DNA from: Dryococelus australis
Taxonomy: Eukaryota; Arthropoda; Insecta; Phasmatodea; Phasmatidae
Direction of reading: 5' to 3'
Assembly: GCA_029891345.1 (NCBI GenBank)
Contig: CM057002.1
Location: 21,032,295-21,096,294, forward strand
DNA: 64,000 nucleotides
Part shown: positions 1-11,018 of the stretch, one piece after another
How positions within the stretch are numbered: the first letter of the stretch is position 1
Layout of the letters: each line of letters starts with the position of its first letter
Notes under the pieces: model-generated
What the model saw: only the letters and a program-made list of their open reading frames with translations
Databases searched by the model: none
Told to the model about the DNA's origin: nothing
Position numbers and translations under genes: made by a program

Positions 1-610
1 AGCAGTTGAACACATTGTGGTAAAAATTACGACGACCTGAACAACTGGTTACTACAGAGTTGACATATTATGCAATGTATCACTGTTTGGATAGTTTAGA
101 TTTCTAACTTGCGGCTTCAAAGTGCTCCAAGAAACTGAATATAATTTCATTGCTGATGCTAGAGCTGCTAACAAAAATGAGGAAGTAACTCCCAATCTGA
201 AAATCTTACATTAGAGATTTTTTTTTATAATTTGCCTGAAAAATAAGTTGCTTAATAAATCTAACAGACATATCACCTTTACCACTGCAATATCCCCTAA
301 TCACCTCCTTTGAAATGTTCCACAGATACAATTCCCAGCAGAAACTTGTACTACGGCTGGTTAAATTTTTCCATATCAAAAGGAAATATTTTTCACATTT
401 AAAAAATGAATATTGCCAACCCTGCAAAACATTTGCAAAATAAGTCTTTGTGAAACAAAAATTTACAAATTTTTGTCATCAGTAAATTTAGGCAATTGTA
501 CCCTCGAGCCAGAAAGTTACACATCTGATAACACTGGATAACATTAATTTAAAAAATAAAAGACAAGCTGGCACATAAAGTATGTTGCAGACATTCGGTA
601 GAAAACATGT
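1..610. other. unassigned AT-rich sequence
   Basis: No coding pattern, splice-bounded exon or repeat was recognised. The only open frames are short and AT-rich, with no protein-like composition. Confidence 0.5.
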
Positions 611-611
611 G

Positions 612-985
612 ATACAAAAACCATTGGATATTTTGTAGTGGTGTTTAAGCCTAAACATGAAAAGCATTCAAGAAACGTTTTGTGCACAAAGACCAGTTTC
701 AAGTTCCCAGTTCAACTCAAAGGACTAATTTTTTTGTGTGAAAATGCCTAAAACAGGTGATTTTAGAATTGGTTTTAGGTGCTGAATTTTCTGTACAGAA
801 ACTTCAGAGCTGTCTTTATGCACACATTATAGTTTTGTCTTTATTAGTGTGCCATTAAAATTTAGGGGCCCTGCTTGACATCGCATTCAGGCAAGTCGCA
901 GATGGAAAGGTTGCAAGCCAGTCGAGTGCCTTGCACACAAGAGTCAATGAGACAAGCAGTGAACGAGAGAGTCAGTCTTAAAACT
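612..985 (+). repeat. dispersed repeat pair R-A, copy 1
   Basis: This block is similar, in the same orientation, to about 59150-59500. Shared stretches include CTTCAGAGCTGTCTT near 807 and near 59308, followed in both by TTTATCTTTATTA-like sequence and a CATTAAAAT or CATAAAAAT stretch. The identity of the parent element is unknown and no ORF is conserved between the copies. Confidence 0.6.
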
Positions 986-1004
986 CATATGTTTTGAGGC
1001 TTCT

Positions 1005-1400
1005 TTAGTCTATTCGTTGTTTCTTCACACCTTTTGAATCAAACCTTGGAAAAATCACCCCTTGTATACCGTGTTTGATGTTTGGTTGTTTCCTGTGTAT
1101 GTTATATATCTCAAGCGATTTATACTTCTGTTAATATAAAAGTAAAAATTTATCTTATTTTTGATTCAATTAAACTTTTACTTATATTTCACTTATAAAC
1201 TTTATAATTTAATTTGTAATTAACATGAACAAAAACAGTTAGAAAATAGACGTGTTGGCAATGTCTAGTAAGAAATAATTCTTACACAGAATACTATTAA
1301 ACTGAGTGCACACGAATACAGTGTGTTGTTCCTTTGGTGCAATTTTCTCAACTTGGTTAAGCCTCCTCTGCACGTGACAGAGGAATATTCTGATAGCAGA
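1005..1400 (+). repeat. dispersed repeat R-B, copy without insertion
   Basis: This is similar to 50827-51002 continued at 53047-53220. Both start with TAGTCTATTC, then GTTTCTTCACAC, and end around AGACTTGGTTAAGC or CAACTTGGTTAAGC. This copy runs uninterrupted through the place (about 1195) where the other copy carries a 2 kb transposon, so it acts as a natural empty-site control. No coding potential is visible. Confidence 0.7.
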
Positions 1401-1609
1401 ACTTAAGCATGGCTTTAGAAATATTGGAAGTAGGTAACCATGAATGGACTGTAACGCAAAATAGCTGCAGGTAAGCAAAATTCTTCATAACTGGCATGTC
1501 ATAGCAGTCTATGTGCGGTAAGACAGCGTGGCACACAGTAGATGCTGCAGGCATTTAGAGTTGTCACAGACGTAAACAGATACAATTCTCTTAATCACGC
1601 AGTTTCCTT

Positions 1610-1850
1610 CGCTTTCCATTAGTTATTCCGCCTGCCAGTTACATTGCACAGCTGGAGCAATCTGGCAACTGTGAGAGCCATTCAAACAGTGCTGCAATCT
1701 AAGAGTGGGTCCCTAAAGGGAACGAACATCCCAGATTACACCTGGAATGATTTTGGAAAACTAAGGGAAACCCAAATACTGCGCTGCAAAATGTAACAGA
1801 ATCCATCAGAATACGAGTCCAGTGTTTTACCACTGTGCTACCTTGCTCTG
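1610..1850 (-). mobile_element. tRNA-derived SINE (family B), degenerate
   Basis: Read on the minus strand, the element begins with a tRNA-like head (GGTAGCACAGTGGTAAAACAC, an A-box-like block). The body contains TTTCCCTTAGTTTTCC, CATTCCAGG and GGGATGTTCGTTCCCTTTAG. This matches my memory of a SINE body common in orthopteroid insects. The B box is eroded. It is related to the copy at 38885-39105. Confidence 0.6.
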
Positions 1851-1879
1851 TTTTAATTATATTTTACTTATAAACCCTC

Positions 1880-2060
1880 GGTGGGTCCACTCCTGGATTT
1901 TCGCATGTGGGAATAGTGCTGGACAATTGTAGCTTGCTGGTGAGGTTTCTCGTGGTATTCCAGTTTCCCCCGCCCTTGCATTCTAATGCTCCATCCTAGG
2001 GTCTCAGTTTAAAACCCAGTGTTGCCTTGCCCTGGGTGCACTCCCCACACAAACTTTTTT
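1880..2060 (+). mobile_element. SINE fragment (family A body)
   Basis: The fragment shares an ordered series of blocks with the SINE at 32178-32410: a GGTCCACTCC or GGTCACTCCC stretch, TTTTCGCATGTGGGAAT, GTGCTGGA, CCAGTTTCCCC, GCCCTTGCATTC and GCTCCAT. The tRNA-like head is missing. It abuts the minus-strand SINE at 1610-1850. Confidence 0.6.
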
Positions 2061-3995
2061 TTATTATGCGGAATGTGGCAAAGAGTCAGTTTGATATTTT
2101 GTGTAAATTTAAAACTAACAGTAATTAATACACTGTCCATGGTGTCCTACCTCAACAAGTCAGTCAGTCATAAAGTACGTACGAGTTTATAGCATTTGTG
2201 TAATGGGGTTAATTTGGTGCAATATAGACTGTGGGTACAATAATGTTTGGTTTCAGATTTTTTGTTAAAAATATTTTTTAAGTTTTCTCATACCTCAAAG
2301 CAATTTAGAGCCATAGATTTTTTTATTTCTTAACAGATGATTTCGATGTTAGTGGGCTTTATAGCTCTTCTCAATATAACATTATTCATCTGTGGAAAGG
2401 GAATAAAAATGTGCTTACATGGTTACAATTCAGAAATTTTTGAGTGTAGACCAAACATTTTTTCCAATTTCTTTCAACGGTAAAGTTGTTAATGTACACA
2501 TCTATTTTTTCCACTGCATTTCTGCATTTTATAATTGATATGGGTAGAGCACAGTGTACACTTTCCCTGTGTTCAAATTTGCCGGCCAAGTGCCCTTAGC
2601 TTCCTTAATTCCCTTCAAAAGTACATCAGTCATGACGACAGTGTGTCACTATTCTAATACAAACCCAGGGGACGAATGCACCCTCAAATAGTCTCCTTTG
2701 GTAATTATCTTGACTAGGGGCTCATCTGAAGGAACGGTTTCTTGTAATTGTGCTATATTTTACTTCTACTAGACCTTCCGTATTGCAAATACAGGGTTGT
2801 GGTAAATAAGGTTACATGGTTTACCTAGATAGAATCGTAGTTAGCCACCGTTGTTTACACAAGCTGCCATATCGCTGCCTTTGGCCCTATGGTAATGGAT
2901 AAGCACAGTGAACATCAGGAAAATTATGTTGCATCAGCATTTACTGTTAGTGTTGAAGCATTTCAGATTATTTTACATGTTTATTTAGGTTTTTTTTTTC
3001 ATATGTTATTTGTGTTTATGAGTTATTTACTAAGTTAAGATGTTGTTTATGCGGCGTTACTGTGTGTTTACAGTGTATTTTCTTTATTTTATCTAGTTTT
3101 AAATGTTTCTTGTTGCTCTGGGGAAAAAAAAAAAAAAAAAAAAAAAGGCTGGCAGAAATCCTTATTTATATATTTCTAAATAAGTGTTACATAAGTTATT
3201 TTGTTGGCTAAAACAGTTGAAATTATTCACTTACAGTTCAAACCTGACGTGGTTGTGGCCCAGAAAACTACTTATTCAAACACGGAAATAATGAAAACAA
3301 ATATTGCGTGTGGTCAGTGTGTGCGAGCGCGTGCCAGGTATACAATTTGGGGCTCTTCCTCATTCGTATATACTTCTCACGCACTTGTGATACATGTCCC
3401 GCAATTTTGAGACACAATCTTTAAGTTACAATAATTGATATTCTGCATAATTATTTCATTTAACGATTAATACGGCAACATTATTACCTACTTCGTAGGC
3501 CTACAATTTGAACTGAGTTAGTAATTATTGCAAGATTCATCTTTTAAAAAAAGGTAGAAACAATACATTTGCGCAAGTCATATATTCATAACTTACAAAA
3601 GGTAAGGTAAAACAAGCAATCAAAATTGCAACCTCGCATACAATCAGCAAGATAATATACGTTATGTAAATCCAATTAAAATTATCTTTGATTTACTGTA
3701 CTCGTGTAACTTTCTGCAATAAATTATCAAATTATTTGCCAAATACATATTCATTAAAAGTGATTAGCTGGCTAATTGCCGTTGCCAAAAAAATGCCTGT
3801 CCAAATTCATCAAGTTCAATGGCACAAACAGTTTGAGTGGTCAGAGAGCGCACCAGCGAGTACACAACTTTGTGCTCTCTCTCTTTCACTCTCTCTCCGG
3901 TGAATTGAGACAACCAAAGAGCATTCTCTCCGTCATCATAATGACATGGTCGTGAGAGCACGAGAGAGCTCTCTCTGGACTAATTGAGACACGGC
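2061..3995. other. unassigned AT-rich sequence with A-tract
   Basis: No gene was recognised. A run of A occupies 3124-3146 and could be the tail of an old retroposed copy. From about 3840 to 3990 the sequence is rich in CTCTCT/GAGAGA and carries an AATTGAGACACGGCC end related to the element that begins at about 3998. Confidence 0.5.
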
Positions 3996-3997
3996 CT

Positions 3998-4518
3998 AAG
4001 GCAGTGTCCCAATTCGCTGAGAGAGTACTCTCTCTCACTCTTAATATCACAAGTGTCTCCTCCCTGCTGACCCAGCTCCAAGGAGAGACCAGTAAAGGGA
4101 CAGCGAACGATGATGTACACTCGGTGCTCACTCTCGCACCCTCTCTGGCAACCATGTTGTTTTCAAGTCTAACCTCAATATCCAAGCACGTATTTTATTA
4201 TTTCTAAAGCAGTGTTAGAAATATTTTTTTGACTTAACTTAATTATTGCATTTGTGAATTGGGCAATAACAATATTCCGTTTAATTTGAAACATAACAAA
4301 TTATGATATTATGTTTAAGTTTCATTAAGGTTAATTGTGTGCATATTATTAAATACTGTGATTTGCACATAACAGTTATGTTTTTAACTCATGCAAAAAT
4401 GTAACAAATTTAAATTAAATAAGTTACTACTACATTAAAAACCAACAGAGGGCACAAGTCTCAATTCGCTAGTGTGTGTCAGAGTGAGAGTACACTTTCG
4501 ATTTGAGACACGGCCAAA
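3998..4518. mobile_element. non-autonomous DNA element with GTGTCTCAATT-type inverted ends
   Basis: The left end reads GGCAGTGTCCCAATTCGC followed by GAGAGAGTACTCTCTC. The right end, reverse complemented, reads GGCCGTGTCTCAAATCG followed by AAAGTGTACTCTCACTC. These are imperfect terminal inverted repeats of about 40 bp around an AT-rich centre. The left end abuts another copy of the same end in the opposite direction (3976-3993). No transposase is present. The superfamily is not assigned. Confidence 0.6.
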
Positions 4519-4660
4519 GAGCAGAATGAGGGTGCACGGCAGTGAATTCAAACACTGATCGTGGCGTGTTGCGAGACGTTGCTGTCCCGGCCAGATAAGT
4601 GAACTTCACACTACATAAAAACCAACCGGGAACAAAACCCCATCACTACGTTTTCATTAC

Positions 4661-4803
4661 CAAATTATATACGGCATTTTCTCTTCGTGCCAAGCATCAA
4701 TAAATGCCCGATAAGTACGACCACCAAGAATATCGTATCTTCTTTTGAGGTCGATGACATCTTTCATCAAACCCCATGACACTCCAACTTGTGCTTGCAT
4801 CAT
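4661..4803 (-). CDS. candidate first coding exon, unknown protein
   Basis: On the minus strand an ATGATG at 4798-4803 opens a frame that reads to a donor-like TTG|GTAATG boundary at 4661, giving 47 codons plus two bases. The peptide starts MMQAQVGVSWGLMKDV and ends near AWHEEKMPYII. It has a mixed, soluble-protein composition unlike the AT-driven translations around it. A stop lies upstream in frame, and another follows directly if the donor is not used. I do not recognise the family, and no partner exon was found to the left in the window. It could instead be a transposon-derived fragment. Confidence 0.4.
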
Positions 4804-6390
4804 TATCAATAAAACACTTCCATTAAACACTCCTTATTATAAATATTAACATATACACTGCACATAACCACTAAATCAAAACACGACATTACATAAAAAA
4901 TTTGCCAGAACCATAGAATAAATATGACGTACACGAGTAGACTGATTTCGCTGGCTGCGGACACAACAAATCTCCGCGTTGAAATTAAAATTTTTCTATC
5001 AATACGGCTAACAAAAATTATGTGAACTGTGTTTGAGGTTAAGACCCTTTATAATAAACAAGTGCTTTTGAGGTGTTTTTATACTTCCTCAAGCCAATTT
5101 ATAATCCTTGTTGACTAACTCAAAATATTTAAAGTTTTTTTAATAGTATAATAGTGCTCGTAATTTAAAAAAAAATATATACAAATACATTCTTACTGTT
5201 GACCATTGAACAGGCCGTTATGTTCCTTTGGGATTGGTCAATGTTGTGTGCACAGAAGATGAATAAGCAGTCTACCACATCGTTAGTCCATAGTTGCCAT
5301 CCACATCCATCCTGCCTGTTTCTGAGGCAGGAAAAATCACATCACACGATCTCGCTTGTTAATATGTGTCATACCGGTTCCTATTGTCTGATATTAGTAT
5401 CCAAGACTGAATCCCAATAGTATTTATGAACGAGAATATTATGTAAATTCTTAATTTCGAACTTATTTAACAACAACATTCGCATAGTGCCCATTTTACA
5501 TGTGACATAGCCTGTGCTCTAGCCCGTTTGCCCGCAGTGAATTACTACGCACCAGTCATCAGCACTCTACTGCGCACTAATGTGCATTATGGGTAACAGT
5601 GCGCCACTGTAGTCAATTTCCGATTGAAAGCGACGGATGAAAATCAACCTTTAAAAAACACTCCAAGCATAACACGCCAAACTGTTATTTTTATAACCTG
5701 TATTCCACAAATATATAACACTGTGGTTGACTTTAGATTACTGTATTATTGGATAAATGAAACTTTGCCTTAATATCTTATATAATTTGTTATATTTATT
5801 TCTTTTTAAATAGTAATTAACAACAGTGAGAGCAGTGATGTATTGGCAACCGCCAGAAAATTCTACATGTGGTCCAGGGGAGAAAGCGCACGGAAAAATG
5901 GAAGGCTGCCACCATTGCAGCTACAAGGTAGAATGTGAAGGACAGTGGTCATTTTTGAGTGCCATGACGTCAGCCTCACCATGACACCCAGACACTGCAA
6001 AAGGACAAAGGTAGTATGCATGCACACCTCCCCTCCACCCAAGCTGCGATGTGGAGGAGAAACGAAAAAGCCGCCCTTCCACACTCCCGACCCTGCTACC
6101 AAACAGCTGAGCAGGTCGTTGACCCCTGACTCGCACAGTGCCTTGCAGTGATAGCTTCACTGTGCCACCAGCCATGCTACGCCGAGCATCGCACGCTCCA
6201 GACCCTGCTCCCATGATCCGTGTCTTCTGCGCAATGACCACATTCATTTGTTGACAACAGACAGTGGTTGGCCAGACACTTTACAGCACACTGGCGCTGA
6301 TGTTTCTACAGTGTCTACGCATAATGCCGCGCGACTTAATCGCCAAATGCGAGCTAGGCTCTCAGTACTGCCAATGCCAGCATAAGACCA
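4804..6390. other. unassigned intergenic sequence
   Basis: The segment 4900-5000 would be the 5' flank of the 4661-4803 exon candidate. Inverted CCAAT boxes (GGATTGGTC) occur near 5231. The stretch 5870-6250 is less AT-rich and may belong to the 5' part of the Gypsy element. Overlapping short ORFs there occur on both strands and show no family signature. Confidence 0.4.
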
Positions 6391-6705
6391 GCCTCTCAAA
6401 CATCAACATCATGGACAACCGTGAGAGTGAGTCGAACAGGAACTTTTCGGAACAACCACCAATAATAAATTCAGTGAACATTAATCAATATAGCTGGTGT
6501 CATAACCTCTTGTGCACAAAACCTGGCATATCACTTCTGCGCATCGCACGGTGCAACCCATAGTGCCATGCAGAATGTATAAACACATGAGCGCAAGAAA
6601 CAGTAAACTGACTCATCTTTCAGTGTAAGCAGTGTATTGGACAACTGGAAATGAAAAACACAGTAACGTATAATTGGGATTCATTCTTCAACGAACTGCA
6701 AAGGG

Positions 6706-6915
6706 CGAATACATGCAATCGCAGAGAATGTATGGGAGGAATGAGCAGATAAATTCAAAAATGCCACACGTGCAGAACAACTGCCCATGCACAGTGTCAA
6801 ACAGAAGCGGAACGAGCCACCATGGAGGGAGCACATTTCACATGCACATACTGTACAGCCAATCGCAAGAAGGAACCTGCCACACCACACGTCAGCAGCA
6901 CACATGTGGTAGCAG
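6706..6915 (+). pseudogene. PHD-like zinc finger segment upstream of gag
   Basis: One frame gives CNRREC, a stop codon, then KCHTCRTTAHAQC and, after 15 residues, FTCTYC. The Cys/His order fits a C4HC3 PHD finger, with Cx4C in place of the usual first Cx2C. The frame continues about 30 residues to a stop near 6933. It lies 5' of the gag domain of the Gypsy remnant, so it is probably the N-terminal part of the same gag polyprotein. It could be a captured fragment instead. One stop codon breaks it. Confidence 0.5.
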
Positions 6916-7169
6916 CCTGGACTTCAGCACCTGAAACTCAGTGACTATCAATGTCAACCCTACCTAACTACCACCTCTCCCGCCAATACCACAAACACCG
7001 TTCATTCCACCCATACCCGCATACTAGTCAACTCCTATGTTTAATCCGCACTATCCCACAATTTTACCGAACCTAACACAAATGTTCCTAACTGCCACAC
7101 CAGTAACAAACATGCCACGAAATTCCAGTGAACTAGCACCCACCACCAACCACAGATCGGAAACAGCAA

Positions 7170-7434
7170 GTCGGCCGATGCCCACACATTTCCAGATACT
7201 GTCACATTTTCCGGTGCACTCAATGAAGACCCAACAGTGTTTGTGCAAGACTGCACAACACGTTTACAGCAGTACCGAGTTTCCGAAGATGAGTGGCCTG
7301 GTTGTGTGGGTAAGCAACTTGAAGGCGAGGCTCGACAATGGTGGAAGTCAATATATCACTATGGCTTAACATGGACCGAGTTTCTACACTCATACCAATG
7401 CAGGTTCAGAGGCCAGGTGAAAAAACAGGGATAG
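7170..7434 (+). pseudogene. Gypsy gag domain (retrotransposon gag, PF03732-like)
   Basis: One frame reads through TFSGALNEDPTVFVQDC, then GCVGKQLEGEARQWW and TWTEFLHSYQCRF. This follows the retrotransposon gag pattern: F-x-G-x-x-x-x-D-P-x-x-F, later L-x-G-x-A-x-x-W, then a tW-x-e-F segment and F. It encodes part of the capsid-like structural protein. The frame closes at 7434, and the downstream zinc knuckle is degenerate (CIRYGHPGC near 7551). Confidence 0.75.
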
Positions 7435-7697
7435 TATAGACAGCAATGTGAACACCAATGAGAAGCCGACAACAGTCACTACCGCACAAGGCAGAGTGTT
7501 CAAGCAACAAATATGAGTGGTTTTCAAGGTGGCAATCGGTTTGTCAAGTTGTATAAGATATGGCCACCCAGGATGCCATGCCGTTGCTGCAAAATGGACA
7601 CCTACCACTGGCACAATGCCTACCCAGACAACCCCCATAACAACAGACATCCCGACGCAACCGACAATGACTAGGGAAATAGGAAATAGGGGTAAAG

Positions 7698-8057
7698 GTG
7701 CCAGACGTGTCGTTTACCCCTGTTCCGCAGTACAAGCCAGCGTTGACACCTGAGCAAACCCTGGTACAAAAGATCACTAGTAATGGTGCAAAATCTATAA
7801 GGGTATTTGTTTATGTCAATAATCTTCCATATCACACACTAATAGATACTGCGGCATATCATAATTTCTGTCAACCTCGATTTGTGCATGAAAGTGATGT
7901 AATGCTAACGCAGCATATTCTTCAACTTGAAAATTGTCAACATGTAAATTCAGCATTAGGACAGTTTGCAGTAACCAACAGAATTCGTTATTTGAAGACG
8001 ATATCCACAGTAGTAACAACAGAGATTACCAAGGATGCTATAGTGGGAGTACCATGA
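7698..8057 (+). pseudogene. Gypsy retropepsin region
   Basis: This 119-codon frame contains RVFVYVNNLPYHTLIDTAAYHNF (shown here in part as LIDTAAYHNF). It fits the retroviral-type aspartic protease start with the active-site triad D-T-G changed to D-T-A. The catalytic Asp is kept but the conserved Gly is lost, so activity is unlikely. The C-terminal flap and GxxxIG region are not convincing. Confidence 0.65.
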
Positions 8058-8245
8058 CTCACTGAGAAAAACCTGCTGTAGATAGAACCCGCTGAGATAT
8101 ACATTCATTTCGAAGCAAATTAAAAGAGAACGTTATACAACATTGATAGCCGTGCTGCAGACCAAACAATGAGAGTTATGTTAAGGAAGTTTGAACATGC
8201 TGTCCTAGTAGAGTATCAGCCCACTTTTCAACGTCAGCTCGACAA

Positions 8246-8654
8246 GAGGAAAACTGTTTTTGCTAAGCATGATGCCTTGAACTGAACTACTGTAGCCGAG
8301 CATGCAATCCCGTTAACACAGGAACAGCCGATCTATTAGAGCATGCGAATTTACCTTCCCCACGAAGCTCAAATAATTTATGAACATATAGTGGAAATGT
8401 TAGCAGACATGGTATTTGAACAGACGAGGAGCCTGTTTAAAAATCTGCAACACAGAGAAGCCGAACTGGCAGTAGCTAGAGAGGTGCAGGAGCGTTACAT
8501 CGCCTCGTGGGTACCCGCCACTAACCGGGCCCCACGCAGGCTGACAGCAGGCCAGTTAGTATATGTAAAGGAACATCGACTTTCCAAGAGCGCCAAGCAG
8601 TTCTGTGCAGGGTTTGCACCAAATAGAGTGGGCCACACATCATCCCACCATTAG
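8246..8654 (+). pseudogene. Gypsy reverse transcriptase start fused to integrase C-terminus
   Basis: One frame with two stop codons gives VFAKHDALN, then VAEHAIPL, PIY and RIYLPHEAQ. That is the N-terminal signature of a Gypsy RT: F, the histidine of the EHxI block, PI, and R-x-x-P. Around 8435 the text switches to integrase C-terminal sequence: EVQERYIASWVPATN, LTAGQLVYVKEHRLS and FCAGFAPNRVG. About 2.5 kb of normal pol is missing between them, which indicates an internal deletion. Confidence 0.7.
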
Positions 8655-8835
8655 AGTTCACTATGCACCTATTGAGGTTGAGTGTCCGGCGAATAGTGGT
8701 TGTTCACCGCGATGACCTCTACCTGGCAGCAGAGGCCCCCCAGTGACATGGTACCAGAGTTATTGTTTATTTGGTGCGGCAGCCAAATTGACTTCTGGGA
8801 TGGGTTACGCAGCACATGGCAAACTGTTGCTCCAT

Positions 8836-8975
8836 TCGAGTTCAGAGCTGGACTGAAGATCAAAATTAAAATCATTTCGAACCGCCGAAATTGGTGGTCC
8901 CATATCTCGACCCGAGATCAGCAGCTATCATCAACAAAAGATTGCAAATATGCCTACAGGTCGAACTATGTTCGA
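8836..8975 (+). repeat. dispersed repeat pair R-C, copy 1
   Basis: This copy is directly repeated at 10878-11018. Shared blocks include CTGGACTG(A/G)AGATCA, TTCATTTCGAACC or TCATTTCGAACC, GAAATTG(G/T)TGG, CGAGATCAG and TCGAACTATG/ATAGAACTACG. It lies directly downstream of the Gypsy remnant. The parent element is unknown. Confidence 0.7.
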
Positions 8976-10877
8976 TTGTTTGCTTGGGAAATGAAAACAA
9001 CATTACACACTTGAATATTATTCAGTAAAATTCGTAGACCAATAATTCACTTAGAATAGATAAAACATCCCACATTTCGTTCTATCTATAGTGAAAAATA
9101 AGCCTACTTCCATTATGTCATATATTATGAACCAATAGCAAAATTTGTCTCATACTTAATATGGTTCTCTCAATTTGACGCAAGATGGACGAATCGGTGA
9201 TCCAGGGTCATGAAATTTCGTTGGTGTAACTATTTTAAATTGGAACCAAGTTCAAACTGAATCCCAGCATGGAACAAGGATCTTTTGATCTCAGATCGAG
9301 GAATACATTGGGTAAAACCCCTTCGACCGTTTGCCCACTGCTCAGAACATTTGAGTGAAGAATTCATCTACACTCTACCCACACAGTCAGTGCAGTGTGG
9401 TGTGGTGTGAGAGAAGAGCCATTCAGTGCAGCATCTGGCTACAGGACCCACGAGACACATGGTGCAGAGGAATCTGAACCACAACAATCTATTTTCATTT
9501 TCTTAAGGGAAAGTTTAGGTTTTAAGGCAGACGCTAAACAATATGCATATATTAGACTTGGACAAACTATGGTACTTTAAAGTGTGTCATTAAGGAGGTA
9601 TTATGTATGTCTTTTTGGCATGCAGTAAGCGTGGTAAGTCCAGCATAGTGCTACTTATATTAGAAAGTAGATCCATGTGACTCGCTGGCGCAGCAAGCCG
9701 GCCAACACATCATGTCTACGTAGTAAGAGCTCAGTGTCCAGAGCAGCAGGTTGCGTACATGGTGTGTCTTGCGTTTCACTCTCGAGAGGTACTTCAACTT
9801 TTGTGAACCTATCATTAATCTGCAATAGAATCCATTCTTTTAAAATCGCTATGTCTAAGCTGCTTGGGACACCTTTCCTACACTTCTCCAGTGCTTGATT
9901 CGCCTGGGGAAGCTTTAATTACAATTTAAGCATTACTGGTCATGTTCTGTCTCTCATTGTCGCCTTACCAGCAGGCTTAAACCCGACACCTGTATAATGA
10001 GTTGTCTCTTAGAGGGAATTGAAAGTGTAACCTGAATAAATCTTACATCAAAGAAACAGCATTTATTATTTCAGGTCAGTCGAGACTTTTAAGGGTGCAG
10101 ACCCTACTGCCTGCCAAAGTGTAACCTTTGTCCAATGTATCAATTGTGCTTGCTTTTGTGTATTTTAATTCGCCATACTGTTGTCAAGTGTAACTGGGGT
10201 GTGTGGCTACCTCAAATAGGTCACGGCATAGCTCTCAAACCACTTAATTATAATAAGTAAGTATTATTCAATGAGAAGTACCAACACGCCAGAAGGATAT
10301 TGTCTTGGTCGCCTGCTGAACAATTCCGAGACTACAAGAGAATGCTCTACCAGAGTATGACATCATGCTAGTGATGCCTGGCACGAAGGTAAACATATAC
10401 AAAATTCCCCAGATTTCCCTGAAACCTGATATCAAATTATAAAATTTACTCCTCTACCGACCACCGCACCCCATCTCGTCCCACCCCAACATGCGAATTA
10501 CTTAACTGTTTTTGATATTGATAAAAATTGCTAATTTAATTCTTCGGTTGCTGGACTTGCATGTATACATACGTAATATTCTCAATGCCCTTTTCTACTT
10601 TTGCATGTTAGGCAAACTACAGACATCTTTATTTCATTGCACAAATATAAAAAACATTTAAAAATGTGCACTAGCATTGGCAACATTCTCTTCATTTTAC
10701 CACGTGTCTTTCTCACAGGTATGCTGTGTGATGATTCTTCATGGTGATGTGTTGCTTAAAGATTACAGTTGTGAGAATTTTTAAATATTTATAAATTTAT
10801 CGCACATTTGATTATGTGTTTCTAATGCCTGGTTGCACCATTATGATTCGAAACTCGATTGAGATCGGCTCTAAGAT
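8976..10877. other. unassigned, possibly LTR or leader-like sequence
   Basis: No gene was recognised. GATCTCAGATCGAG near 9287 echoes repeat R-C in reverse. The section 9340-10080 is less AT-rich and contains an AATAAA signal (10036), which would suit an LTR. However, no second LTR copy was found in the window. Confidence 0.35.
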
Positions 10878-11018
10878 CGAGTTCGGAACTGGACTGGAGA
10901 TCAGGATGAAGTTCATTTCGAACCACTGAAATTGTTGGTTCCAAAACTCTATCCGAGATCAGTAGTCAACATCGACAAATGTAGTTTGAAAATACGCCAA
11001 CTGATAGAACTACGGTGA
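10878..11018 (+). repeat. dispersed repeat pair R-C, copy 2
   Basis: This is the second direct copy of the block at 8836-8975. Just before it, GATTCGAAACTCGATTGAG and CTAAGATCGAG give a locally palindromic start, which suggests the end of a DNA element. Confidence 0.65.

Larger units (their letters stand above)
6400..8720 (+). mobile_element. Gypsy-type LTR retrotransposon, internally deleted and decayed
   Basis: Ordered remnants are visible: a PHD-like zinc finger (6706-6870), a gag domain (7170-7434), a degenerate zinc knuckle (about 7545-7580), a retropepsin region (7698-8057), the start of reverse transcriptase (8246-8340) and an integrase C-terminal region (8440-8640). Several in-frame stops and frame changes separate them. 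Most of RT, all of RNase H and the integrase core are absent. Flanking LTRs could not be paired by eye. Confidence 0.75.

Noticed and set aside
3886-4207. Overlapping ORFs on both strands (99 and 67 codons)
   Set aside because: They follow the GAGAGA/CTCTCT-rich ends of a non-autonomous DNA element and are not gene-like.
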